Shown here: piece after piece, positions 1 through 7,544 of the stretch
Numbering within the stretch: the stretch's first letter is position 1
Layout of the letters: each line of letters starts with the position of its first letter
Source of the DNA: Verrucomicrobiota bacterium
GTDB taxonomy: Bacteria > Verrucomicrobiota > Verrucomicrobiia > Palsa-1439
DNA: 64,000 nucleotides
NCBI GenBank assembly: GCA_003152315.1
Contig: PLZV01000031.1
Span: 1-64,000, forward strand
Direction: 5' to 3'
The notes under the pieces: generated by a model
The model's database searches: none
The model's input: the letters and a program-made list of their open reading frames with translations, nothing else
Told to the model about the DNA's origin: nothing
Translations under genes and position numbers: made by a program

Positions 1-24
1 GGAACCATAGGGGCAAGATACAAG

Positions 25-43
25 CGGCGGTCTATGACCGCCG
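25..43. repeat. short palindromic repeat, CGGCGGTC type
   Basis: Perfect inverted repeat CGGCGGTC-tat-GACCGCCG. Near-identical copies lie at 8732-8750 and 54704-54722, the last two preceded by CTGTAG. REP-like intergenic palindrome. Confidence 0.8.
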
Positions 44-246
44 ACCTGTCGTATGGAGGGACGCGCGGAGCCTGGCCTGAGCGAAGCCGAAGGGTCGCGT
101 CCGCCTGCTTCGGTCCTTCCCCTGGTTGTGCGTGGGTCTCCCGACCCCGCACACATGGTCGACCGAAAGCGGAGTCTGACGACACGCCGCATGCTGTTCT
201 TCGGCGGCAATCTCCCCACGTCGCGACTCCTCTGTAGCTCCATTCC

Positions 247-343
247 AAACGAACCGGATTCATTTTTTTTAAGGTCGCGTCGCAACTCGCGTGTTCAGTG
301 GTGGTTAGCCTCAAAATCGCCTCCAAACCAATCCGGTTCGTTT
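247..343. repeat. MITE-like element, copy 1 (97 bp)
   Basis: Bounded by perfect 14-bp terminal inverted repeats AAACGAACCGGATT / AATCCGGTTCGTTT. The outer flank CGCAGAAA.ACATGTTT is also shared with the copies at 22692-22788 (97 bp) and 54364-54462 (99 bp). The interior is AT-richer and diverged, and no gene is carried. Confidence 0.8.
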
Positions 344-444
344 CGCAGAAATACATGTTTTTGCGGACTCTTCTTCCCCGAAGAAACAGCCCCCCCGTCC
401 ACAACGTCCATGCCCGTCCACCTCGTCCACCCCTTCTCGAACGT

Positions 445-472
445 TGGAGGGACGCGCTCCGTCGCGTCCGCG
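445..472. repeat. short palindromic repeat, GGAGGGACGCGC type
   Basis: The unit TGGAGGGACGCGCTCCGTCG.. ends in CGTCCGC. It recurs at about 54663-54689, and inside a coding gene at 8537-8564 where it encodes EGRAPARP. A related, longer unit lies near 53-105. Confidence 0.75.
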
Positions 473-708
473 CGAAGTGGCTCTTCCCTCTCCCCTTGGG
501 GGAGCCGAGTCGGCGAGAGGCCACGAACTCCGCACCCGGAGTTCGGAGCAAAGGGTTCGGGTGAGGGGTGTTCGCGACCACTCCGGAGCCCCCATTTCCA
601 TCCCAAAAGAGGCGAATTTTCACTCAATCCCCCTCAAAAACCCCCTCCGAGTCGAACGAGTCGCGCCGTAGCGGCCTCGCGAAGGCGTACCGGTGGGTTC
701 GTTTCCGA

Positions 709-807
709 AAACGAATCCACCGTTTTCCAGCACAATTTTATCTTGTAACCCATTGTATCGCTGATTGATAAATGCTGTTTTCCGAGACAAAATCGGTGGG
801 TTCGTTT
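709..807. repeat. MITE-like element, variant copy (99 bp)
   Basis: Terminal inverted repeats AAACGAATCCACC / GGTGGGTTCGTTT (13 bp, one mismatch). It differs from the 247-343 family in the inner half of the terminus (CCCACC instead of CCGGATT) but has the same overall length and the same ACATGTTTT flank. The sister copy is 23019-23116. A second inverted copy of the terminus abuts the left end (691-721), forming a hairpin. Confidence 0.7.
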
Positions 808-1008
808 GGTAAAAACACATGTTTTAGAATTGTCTCCTTCCTCTCGCATGTTGTGCGACGGTCTCCCGACCCTGGCTTCTTGTAGCCACGGCGTGGCGCC
901 TGGCCTTCGTAGCCTTGGCGAAGGAGGAAGCGTTCATTTTCTCAGTATACCACTATCGGAATACGATGTCCAGAGACAAATCATCGTAACTTCTTCAATG
1001 GTCCCCCG

Positions 1009-1057
1009 CTGTAGCCGCAGGCTTCAGCCTGCGCTCCTGCCCCGAAAGCTTTCGGGG
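1009..1057. repeat. two adjacent palindromic repeats
   Basis: CTGTAGCCGCAGGCTTCAGC.. contains the palindrome CGCAGGCT/AGCCTGCG, which recurs at 9385-9410. It is followed by CCCCGAAAGCTTTCGGGG, a perfect 18-bp palindrome related to the CCCCGAA..TTCGGGG units at 1880, 23308 and 55483. Confidence 0.7.
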
Positions 1058-1072
1058 TGAATCGCCGCCTCG

Positions 1073-1140
1073 CCTCCGAATTGTAGGGCGCCATGCCTGT
1101 CGTCTAGGTATCGCGCCGCGTCGTTCATAAAAAATATCGC
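1073..1140. repeat. dispersed spacer repeat, GTAGGGC..GATGCC type
   Basis: A unit of about 65 bp starting CCTCCGAATTGTAGGGC and ending in AATATCGC. Similar copies lie at 1635-1700 and 22881-22950. No protein is encoded. Confidence 0.7.
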
Positions 1141-1166
1141 CGTGCCGCCCTATTTGCCCTCCCCCG

Positions 1167-1213
1167 CCCCTTGAAAGTTGAGCGTTGAAAGTTGGATGTT
1201 GGGAGTTCATTTG
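1167..1213. repeat. dispersed spacer repeat, CTTGAAAGTTGA type
   Basis: The unit CCCCTTGAAAGTTGAGCGTT.. ends with GTTCATTTGT. It recurs at 1841-1910, with partial relatives at 23292-23340 and 55455-55515. Confidence 0.6.
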
Positions 1214-1302
1214 TCCATCCTCCCCCACTGCAGCCGCCCCGTCCTGACGGGACGCTTGCGCATAAACCACCGCGCTTGCTACACTTCCAAAAGGAACGAG
1301 CG

Positions 1303-1593
1303 ATGAAACTGACCTACGATCCACGCTACAACATTGCGTATCTGCGATTTCACGAAAAGGCGGGTACGGTGGAAACCATCCACGTCAGTGACGAACTCAA
1401 TGTCGATCTCGCTCCCGATGGCACGATTTACGGCATCGAGTTGCTCAACGCCAACGAGCAGTTGCAGGGTGAAGACAAGGGCAAGTTCGTCGTTGTGAAC
1501 GAAGCGAGTGACAAACACGCCGAATTGCGCCTCGATGTCTCCACGCCGGTGCCCGGCGTCCGTGAGAAGCCGAAAAAGAAATACGGCAAGTGA
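1303..1593 (+). CDS. DUF2283 domain protein
   Basis: A 96-residue protein of the DUF2283 family (short beta-rich proteins of unknown function, with YDPRYNIAYLRF at the start and the central DLAPDGTIYGIEL block). I chose the ATG at 1303 because AAGGAACGAG sits just before it and the family begins at this MKLTYD motif. A longer in-frame start at 1192 would only add spacer sequence. The C-terminus is basic, VREKPKKKYGK, and the second DUF2283 protein at 54853-55101 has almost the same tail. The gene stands alone between repeat-rich spacers. No function can be assigned. Confidence 0.8.
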   Translation: MKLTYDPRYNIAYLRFHEKAGTVETIHVSDELNVDLAPDGTIYGIELLNANEQLQGEDKGKFVVVNEASDKHAELRLDVSTPVPGVREKPKKKYGK

Positions 1594-1634
1594 CCCATCG
1601 CCCCTGTAGCCGCGGCGCTCAGTCGCCGCGCCGT

Positions 1635-1700
1635 CTCCGAATTGTAGGGCACGATGCCTGTCGTCTAGGTATCGTGCCGCGCTGGCCATCACAATATCGC
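1635..1700. repeat. dispersed spacer repeat, GTAGGGC..GATGCC type
   Basis: Second copy of the unit at 1073-1140. It keeps GATGCCTGTCGTCTAGGTAT exactly. Confidence 0.7.
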
Positions 1701-1840
1701 CGCGTCACCCTCATCCCTCACCCTTCCCCCTCTCAAGCGGAGTGCAGCACTGGCTGCGCGACACGCCGCGCTGTCGTTGTCGCGGCAATCTCCAATCTCA
1801 GATCTCCAATCGTCTTCCCGACCGCCCCCCGCCACCGCTC

Positions 1841-1910
1841 CCCTTGAAAGTTGAACGTTGCCCGTTGGATGCCTGCCCCCGAATCCTTTTCGGGGTTGAG
1901 CGTTCATTTG
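1841..1910. repeat. dispersed spacer repeat with CCCCGAA palindrome
   Basis: CCCCTTGAAAGTTGAACGTT.. followed by CCCCGAATCCTTTTCGGGG and GAGCGTTCATTTG. The same order of parts is found at 55455-55515, inside a broken gene, and at 23292-23340. Confidence 0.65.
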
Positions 1911-2042
1911 TTTAGTCCCCCGTCATAGCCGTCCCGTCCTGACATGACGTCGGTCGCCGCGATCACCGCCACGCTTGCACACGAACCCAACCACTTGCTA
2001 CACTTACAGACTGCGAGGTAATGAGATCGGAAGTATCAGCCC

Positions 2043-3191
2043 ATGGCAGAGAAATACGAGATCACCAGGACATCACAACGATCAGCAGTCGTGTCCGACA
2101 CAGTCCTGTGGGAAACGGATACGACGCGTCTGACTCTGCGACCAGAGATTGTCAGGAATCCGCACAACGCCGAGGCCAGTGTGAAAGTCGCGTTCGTTCA
2201 TCAACGTAAGTCCCCAAAAGGAACGTGGGAGGATGTACCGACGAAACCATTCAGCGCGCTCAAAGCCGGGGAGGAAGTAAAGTTGCCGTTGCACTCAGAA
2301 TCGACGCTAAAATTGTTTCACGAACTCCGAAATCTGTATGCCCTCGCGACGCAGGGAAAGATCGGGCGTGGAACCACGAACCTTGTCGTTGGCCCAGAGA
2401 AGGAAATGGTTGAAGTGGGCGAGAGCCGCGCGAGGGTCATCAAGCTCCTCCTCGAGAAAGGATACTCGGACGACATTTGGAAAGAACTTATCGCTTCCGA
2501 CCCCGACCTTGCGACGAGGCTCTCGGACGCCCGTATCCACGCGAAGCGTCAGGAGGCGCTCGAAGAATTCCGCATCAACATGGGCAGGAGACAGGGCGAG
2601 CCTTGGTGGCAGGATTTTTTTGAGAGGAACACTTGGATTTTCGGATATGGCCTTAAATATCAGATTCTGAAGCCCATTCAAGCCCAGCCCTATTATGGCG
2701 GCACAAACGTTACCGGGACTGGCGCCGAAAGGGGCGACTTCCTGCAGCACACCGAGGCTGATTCGAAGTTCACAGTTCTCGTTGATATTAAGAAGCCGGA
2801 AACATTGTTACTTACCGGAAAACTCTACAGGAATGGGGCGTGGGTGCTGGGAGAAGATTTGATCGGCGGCGTTTCCCAGCTTCAGGCGAATTGTCGTCGG
2901 TGGGAAGTACAAGGTTCGCGTACCGACGAGAATCGCGAGACCCTAGCCGAGCAGGGAATCCTAACGGTCCAGCCAAAAGGAGTTTTGGTGATAGGGCACA
3001 CCAAACAACTCACCCAGACCGGTCAGAAAATATCCTTTGAGCTTTTCCGGCGCAACGTCATCAACCCTGAAATCGTGACCTTCGACGAACTGTACGAGCG
3101 CGCGAAGTACATCGTCGAACGAACTGCGCAGAACGCCGAAGAGTCAGCGCAAGCTATCCCAGTTAGCGACGAAGACAACGTGCCCTTCTGA
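2043..3191 (+). CDS. sduA: Shedu-type anti-phage nuclease SduA (DUF4263)
   Basis: A 382-residue protein with a DUF4263-like C-terminal half. The block WWQDFFERNTWIFGYGLKY (about residues 187-205) leads into GDFLQ (about 231-235) and VLVDIKKP (about 244-251). This gives the D...(D/E)-x-K arrangement of the PD-(D/E)XK nuclease fold. A helical ELYERAKYIVERT segment lies near the end, as in Shedu proteins. DUF4263 nucleases are the single effector of the Shedu phage-defence system. The N-terminal ~170 residues carry a variable domain, probably the sensor or regulatory part. The ATG at 2043 is preceded by GGAAG at suitable spacing. A small membrane protein gene follows 7 bp later. Family assignment is by motif reading; activity against phage is inference. 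Confidence 0.78.
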   Translation: MAEKYEITRTSQRSAVVSDTVLWETDTTRLTLRPEIVRNPHNAEASVKVAFVHQRKSPKGTWEDVPTKPFSALKAGEEVKLPLHSESTLKLFHELRNLYALATQGKIGRGTTNLVVGPEKEMVEVGESRARVIKLLLEKGYSDDIWKELIASDPDLATRLSDARIHAKRQEALEEFRINMGRRQGEPWWQDFFERNTWIFGYGLKYQILKPIQAQPYYGGTNVTGTGAERGDFLQHTEADSKFTVLVDIKKPETLLLTGKLYRNGAWVLGEDLIGGVSQLQANCRRWEVQGSRTDENRETLAEQGILTVQPKGVLVIGHTKQLTQTGQKISFELFRRNVINPEIVTFDELYERAKYIVERTAQNAEESAQAIPVSDEDNVPF

Positions 3192-3198
3192 CGAACCC

Positions 3199-3381
3199 GT
3201 GTCGAACACTTCTTGGGGTCAAGAGGCTGAATCAAAAAGACACGCCGAACTGACTCGTCACATCCAAGAATTGAAGCAGCCGCATTGGACGCTCACTCCG
3301 GGATTTTGGGTCGCTGTTGCTGCGATGGTTTTCGCTGCGATCGCAGCTTGGCCTGTAATTCGAGATTGGTTCCGAGGCTAA
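3199..3381 (+). CDS. small single-pass membrane protein next to sduA
   Basis: A 60-residue protein starting with GTG, 7 bp after the sduA stop. The first ~30 residues are charged and polar (QEAESKRHAELTRHIQELK), followed by one membrane helix (about residues 35-53) and a short RDWFRG end. This is the plan of a small C-terminally anchored protein. Tight spacing suggests co-expression with the nuclease, and it could tether or gate it. I do not recognise the family, and because of its size it could also be a chance frame. Confidence 0.45.
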   Translation: MSNTSWGQEAESKRHAELTRHIQELKQPHWTLTPGFWVAVAAMVFAAIAAWPVIRDWFRG

Positions 3382-3436
3382 CGCCGCTTGCGACGGGCGT
3401 CAGGCAGTGTTCGAGACCGTTATTTGGGGCTGTGTT

Positions 3437-4378
3437 TTAGGTCTTGGGCCTATACCCATGCGTGTATAGCCAGATGGCCTTCTCAACAGCATGCCTTCTT
3501 GGTGCCCCCGAAGACGTAGTCTCCATTATCTCACCTCCCTGGTCGTCAAAGAAACCAATCTTCAAACGTTCACGTTTGATTTTGGCAGTGTAGATGCGTT
3601 TGTGACTTCCCTGCACGATCTCATCCGTCGCAATCTCAGCATATAGAAACGGCACAATCTTTTCAGTGTAACCTTCGCATTCTAAGTCTTTCTGAGTAAT
3701 TGCACCTAGCACGCTACGCGGTTCTTCGGAGTTCGTGTCAATTACGCTTAGATAGATGCGCTTCGCAATCGGCTTCTCAGATTTGGAACACAAAATGACG
3801 TCAATCATCCAGGAAAGGTGTGCTGCGTAGGAGACTTTAACCAGCTTGTCCTTCGCCTGCACGTCTAATGTGTTTCTAATCCGCGTCGCGCTTAAGAGCG
3901 TAATCGAGGTGCGAACCGTAAGGGTGAGCCTTGCGTAAAAGGGCTGCTCAACCTTGTGAATGAAGCTTCGCATTTCTTCATCGTCCTGTACGTAAGTCGT
4001 TCCATACGCTTGCTTCAGTGGGAAGGGTTTCTTATCAACTGCATCGCCATATGATAATTCCTTATTTGCACGAATTACCAGCTGAGCTTCCTCAAGTGCG
4101 ATATTCTCATTGGAGACATCTATTTCCAACTCAGTCGCCAACACGGTGTTCTTTCTCAAAGGCGCCGCAATGATTAGGTGTTCTACTTCGGGGCGTCCAA
4201 AGAGAGAAAGTACCGTGTGAGCGGATTCGAATACCTTTTGCACTTTCGCAAGTCTCTTTGCAAACCGGTCTGCACGCCATGCGAATACAGCGCAAACGAG
4301 AGCTACGAGCACACTCACTAGTGCCGTTGCTCCCATTATCTCTGGATTCAATAGTAGACGGGAGAGGAATGTACTCAT
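3437..4378 (-). CDS. membrane-anchored protein of unknown function
   Basis: A 313-residue protein with one N-terminal membrane helix (about residues 15-34, MGATALVSVLVALVCAVFAW) followed by a basic linker and a long soluble region rich in beta-strand-like stretches. I recognise no domain. It lies 30 bp downstream of the DUF2971 gene on the same strand, so the two are probably co-transcribed, and its stop faces the sduA locus. Lower GC than the housekeeping genes and the position among defence-type genes suggest an accessory gene. Confidence 0.7.
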   Translation of the reverse strand: MSTFLSRLLLNPEIMGATALVSVLVALVCAVFAWRADRFAKRLAKVQKVFESAHTVLSLFGRPEVEHLIIAAPLRKNTVLATELEIDVSNENIALEEAQLVIRANKELSYGDAVDKKPFPLKQAYGTTYVQDDEEMRSFIHKVEQPFYARLTLTVRTSITLLSATRIRNTLDVQAKDKLVKVSYAAHLSWMIDVILCSKSEKPIAKRIYLSVIDTNSEEPRSVLGAITQKDLECEGYTEKIVPFLYAEIATDEIVQGSHKRIYTAKIKRERLKIGFFDDQGGEIMETTSSGAPRRHAVEKAIWLYTHGYRPKT

Positions 4379-4408
4379 GTCCGGTGGATAAGGATTGCGA
4401 TCAGTCGA

Positions 4409-5431
4409 TCAAGGCGAACGTATCGGAATCGTCGAATTAATTACCTTCTTTCCGGAATCCTGAACACCCGAGTCCGCTAGCGCATTGCAAAACGCTTCAT
4501 ACATTACCCAAGGGTATGAAGAGGGACCGATAATCAACCGGTCGAAAATCCGCGCAAAATCCAGCGGCTCAAGTAGCGGCGATACCGTTTTGTCGAGCGG
4601 CACTTTGCAAACAATCTGTGGTACCCCATCTACTGTCTCAATGGACCTCTCCATTACGGTTGCATCATCCGACGTGTCGAACGTTGAGTATATCGCCCTC
4701 CATTCCCGTTCTTCCTTGAATCCCTCATGTTTCATGCAGGTGACGGCACCCAGGCACATATAAAACACGCTGCCAACAATGATGGATCGGTCGAGAGATT
4801 TTAAGAAGTCACAATTTGCTCGAACTTGTTCCACAACTTCGTGCATCGATCTATCGCCTTCGGAAGTAGTCAAATAGGAAACCGGGTTGAAATGCAGTCG
4901 GAAATTTGGGATCCCGAAACGAGGCACTCGGAAAACCAACGCTACACGTGCATTGGCGGGTCGGATAGCCCGCCACATTGAAAGTCTGCCGTGGACATCT
5001 TCGTCGTCACCATGCTCTGAAAATGAAGCGATATAGGTTGAAAACTTAATACTCGCCCAATGTTGATCAAAAAGCGTAAAAGCCTCTTCAGCTGCGCCCG
5101 GCCAACACGCGTCCAGCGCAGATTTAAATTCTTTGTTCTTCGCGGGATCAGATACAAAGGCAAGGAGTATATCGTGCCCGTGGTCGACCTCCCGGAAGTC
5201 GGACATGCATGTTGAGTTTCTCAGCCAAAAGCGCTTGCTTTTGATAATCGATAGAGCAGCCTCGGCGGTCGTATAGTGAACGAATCGCGGAAACTTATCG
5301 AAGGGCCCTGTGGGATTGGTTCTATTCAGAAAATCTCTACGCCTTCTGGCAATGGGCGAAAAGATTCCCTCAAGTTTCATCCCGAGCTCGACTTCTTTCG
5401 TGATCTCCTCGGATGAGTTAACTTCAGCCAT
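4409..5431 (-). CDS. DUF2971 domain protein
   Basis: A 340-residue protein. The segment FVHYTTAEAALSIIKSKRFW followed by LRNSTCMSDFREVDHG (about residues 51-85) is the hallmark opening of DUF2971. The end of the domain is visible as FKEEREWRAIYS. The molecular role of the family is unknown; members are common in variable genomic regions and next to defence genes. First gene of an apparent two-gene unit with the membrane protein at 3437-4378. No clear ribosome-binding site precedes the ATG at 5431, so the start could lie a little inside. Confidence 0.75.
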   Translation of the reverse strand: MAEVNSSEEITKEVELGMKLEGIFSPIARRRRDFLNRTNPTGPFDKFPRFVHYTTAEAALSIIKSKRFWLRNSTCMSDFREVDHGHDILLAFVSDPAKNKEFKSALDACWPGAAEEAFTLFDQHWASIKFSTYIASFSEHGDDEDVHGRLSMWRAIRPANARVALVFRVPRFGIPNFRLHFNPVSYLTTSEGDRSMHEVVEQVRANCDFLKSLDRSIIVGSVFYMCLGAVTCMKHEGFKEEREWRAIYSTFDTSDDATVMERSIETVDGVPQIVCKVPLDKTVSPLLEPLDFARIFDRLIIGPSSYPWVMYEAFCNALADSGVQDSGKKVINSTIPIRSP

Positions 5432-5556
5432 TGGTTTGTTTTGAACTCATTTCAATTAGAACACGTTCAAGCCCCTTTGTCATCCAGCTAAAATTGAATG
5501 GAGGAGCCAGTCATTGACCATCGACACTCAATCACGTTCCTGACGGATTTATCACG

Positions 5557-5669
5557 GGGGTCAACTCTCCACAGAGCACGCTTGCAAATACAGTTTCCAA
5601 GCGCTGGCAGCTTCAGCAATAGCTTAACCGACTCACACGTTGATTTGTCACGAGTGGAGAGTTGATCCC
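5557..5669. repeat. MITE-like inverted-repeat element (113 bp)
   Basis: Ends are 16-bp inverted repeats with one mismatch: GGGGTCAACTCTCCAC at 5557-5572 and GTGGAGAGTTGATCCC at 5654-5669. It lies in the 246-bp gap between the DUF2971 gene and the next gene. One arm with its flank (CTCAACTCCCCACACAGCAC) reappears near 57562, upstream of the Mrr-type nuclease gene. Confidence 0.6.
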
Positions 5670-5677
5670 GACGACGC

Positions 5678-5908
5678 TTACGCTGCAGGCGGGTCGGGAA
5701 TTCTTATAGCATCAAAGATCACAATATCCTGCGAATCGTGACCGTTTTCCCACAACTCGACGATGCCCTCCCCGTCGTCTTCAAGTGTCCGCTCGCCCTG
5801 CCAGGCATTCTCGCCAACATAGGCCTTCGCATAATCGCGGGCGTCGTCGATTTCATCGAAGTCGCCGAGAATCTCCCCATTCATGTCCGCCAATAGGTAG
5901 CGCTGCAT
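5678..5908 (-). CDS. small acidic protein of unknown function
   Basis: A 76-residue acidic protein (MQRYLLADMNGEILGDFDEI at the start, and a GEGIVELWENG stretch). The start is well supported: AGAAGGAGGC lies a few bases before the ATG at 5908. It stands alone between two inverted-repeat elements. Function unknown. Confidence 0.6.
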   Translation of the reverse strand: MQRYLLADMNGEILGDFDEIDDARDYAKAYVGENAWQGERTLEDDGEGIVELWENGHDSQDIVIFDAIRIPDPPAA

Positions 5909-6585
5909 TCCGACGCCTCCTTCTCGTTCCGAGATTCCACAACCGTATGCGGAGCACTTTCTGCCGGGTTAATCAAGCACAACAGAAAAGAGAGTCGAGG
6001 CTCTGCTCTCCATTTGTAACGCTCCCAACTTTCGCCGGGAGTAGGGCTTGCCGCCCTTGATGCAGTCTGACGAGAGGGGCGCTCGACTCTCCGCTACAAG
6101 GTAGGACTGATTGGGGGAATAGCAACCGATTGTTTTGTGGCGAGATAACAGCGGCAAGAACCGTTTCGTTCAGACAGAAATATAGCCTGCGGTATTACTG
6201 GCAAATTCTGGAATTGGGCTTACGTTGTTACCAGAAGAGCGAACAGCGGTCTCTCTCCGAAATAACCGATGGGTAGGATCATGATCGACACCACGGTCAG
6301 CAATCAGCGGCGTCTACCGGATCGGAGAATATGTCGGACTATGTATTGGGGGCTATCTATCGATCTCTTGAATTGCCTGGTGGAAAACCCTGAAAGTTGC
6401 CGGTTTGCCGTACATTCTGCTTCTACCGTCTTTTGTCACCATCCGGATCGGCGGAGTTTCGAGAAGACAGATCACCCCCCTGTTATTCAAAAGCCTGGCT
6501 AATAGTCCCACCGGCGGAATGGCAATGACTTTCGGCTTTCTTTGGCTGCCATTGAGCCATAGACTCTACCGGCAGAGGTCCGAAG
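5909..6585. other. spacer with an inverted-repeat element and decayed coding sequence
   Basis: Holds the element at 5990-6091 and a probable frameshifted gene at 6331-6641. The text ATGATCGACACCACGGTCAG at 6281 recurs with few changes at 6913 (ATGACCGACAACACGGTCAG). The two copies look like duplicated, abandoned gene starts. Confidence 0.45.
5990..6091. repeat. MITE-like inverted-repeat element (102 bp)
   Basis: Perfect 10-bp terminal inverted repeats GAGAGTCGAG (5990-5999) and CTCGACTCTC (6082-6091), enclosing further short palindromes such as GGGCTTGCCGCCC. No gene inside. Confidence 0.55.
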
Positions 6586-6641
6586 ATGCCCGACATTTTC
6601 TTCAAATGCGGGTCATGCGGCAACCATCTCGTTGCCGATGA
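6331..6641 (+). pseudogene. possible frameshifted small membrane protein
   Basis: An ATG at 6331 preceded by GGAGAAT starts MSDYVLGAIYRSLELPGGKP and then meets a stop. From about 6405, a different frame continues with a hydrophobic sequence (LPYILLLPSFVTIRIGG, then GGMAMTFGFLWLPLSHRLYR), ending at 6641 over the start of the zinc-ribbon gene. One single-base change near 6391-6404 would join the two halves into one protein. I do not recognise the family, and the call rests only on how protein-like both halves look. Confidence 0.3.
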
Positions 6642-6915
6642 TGCGGGGGCTGGGCAGACAATCGACTGTCCCGACTGCAACACCCCCACGACGATCCCCG
6701 AAATTTCAACGGACCATCAATGTCCTCGATGTCGGCACCGACTGAAGTTCTCTCCTGAGATGAAAGGAGAGCTGGTACATTGTGCGGCCTGTCATTTGGA
6801 AGTACGTCTGCCGGGGCACCACTATCCAAAAATCTGTCCAAAATGCGCAACGGGTTGGGTCCCGCCATTACACCGTTGCCAATGTTGTTCCTACAGCCTG
6901 GACGATCCGTCATGA
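6586..6915 (+). CDS. zinc-ribbon protein
   Basis: A 109-residue protein made almost entirely of CxxC pairs: CGSCG and CPDC in the first ribbon (about residues 8-31), CPRC and CAAC in a second (about 46-70), and CPKC and CQCC in a third (about 84-101). Three small zinc ribbons in a row suggest a metal-stabilised nucleic-acid- or protein-binding adaptor. AGAGG precedes the ATG. Zinc ribbons of the first type also occur at the C-terminus of the HtpX protein in this window. Specific function unknown. Confidence 0.65.
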   Translation: MPDIFFKCGSCGNHLVADDAGAGQTIDCPDCNTPTTIPEISTDHQCPRCRHRLKFSPEMKGELVHCAACHLEVRLPGHHYPKICPKCATGWVPPLHRCQCCSYSLDDPS

Positions 6916-7056
6916 CCGACAACACGGTCAGCAACCAACAGCGTTTTCCAGTCGGGTAAACCCCCGAAGCAAAACTAGCGTTCCAAAATGAGTAGGGGTT
7001 TGTAATAGACCGTTCGTGACTCGTGTGAGAAAAGTCCTGCCAATGGAGAATCGATC

Positions 7057-7443
7057 ATGGACACGAACGACAAAACAGTGTGGTTTGCCGCCAAACGATA
7101 CGGATGGGGTTGGAGCTGGCCTTGCGCGTGGCAGGGATGGGTGGTCTTTGCCGTGTGGCTGGGGTTGGTCTGTGGAACCGCGTTTCTGATGGCGCCCGGG
7201 CATTTTGCTCTTTGGATGGTGTCGATAGCGGTTCTGGGGACCGCGCTGTTTGCGGTTTGCCTGATCAAGGGGGAAAGCCCGCGGTGGCGTTGGGGAGAAA
7301 GCGAACGCCGGCCCAGCCGATCGCTGGCGGACCGACTCGCCGAGTTGGACGAGTTGCGCCGGCGACAGCTTCTTTCCGAGTCCGAGCACGAGGCCATGCG
7401 CCAGAAGATCTTGAAGAGTTTCGGAACGGTTGGCGATTCGTGA
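7057..7443 (+). CDS. two-helix membrane protein with SHOCT-like tail
   Basis: A 128-residue protein. Two membrane helices (about residues 25-45 and 50-70) are followed by a charged linker and a C-terminal amphipathic segment, LAELDELRRRQLLSESEHEA (about 93-112). That segment resembles the SHOCT motif, a short helical oligomerisation element at the ends of bacterial proteins. It stands alone between spacers. Function unknown. Confidence 0.6.
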   Translation: MDTNDKTVWFAAKRYGWGWSWPCAWQGWVVFAVWLGLVCGTAFLMAPGHFALWMVSIAVLGTALFAVCLIKGESPRWRWGESERRPSRSLADRLAELDELRRRQLLSESEHEAMRQKILKSFGTVGDS

Positions 7444-7544
7444 GCCCCTAGCCTCCCGTTGTAGGTCGACTCTGTGAGTCGGCGATTCCCCTATCGGAGT
7501 CCTAAAACCGTCTGCGTCACATACGGCACCAGCTTCGCCTGATA

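Larger units (their letters stand above)
1..1302. other. repeat-filled spacer without a convincing gene
   Basis: No open frame here looks like a protein. The apparent reading frames run through palindromic repeats and MITE-like elements, which are listed separately. The stretch is a patchwork of at least seven repeat units that recur in the spacers near 22.5-23.4 kb and 54.3-55.5 kb. Confidence 0.7.
1594..2042. other. spacer with dispersed repeats
   Basis: Contains a GCGGCG..CGCCGC palindrome right after the DUF2283 stop, then the repeats at 1635-1700 and 1841-1910. No gene seen. Confidence 0.6.

Noticed and set aside
53-748. Long frame of 231 codons in the first spacer
   Set aside because: It runs through palindromic and MITE-like repeats; no protein family or consistent composition.
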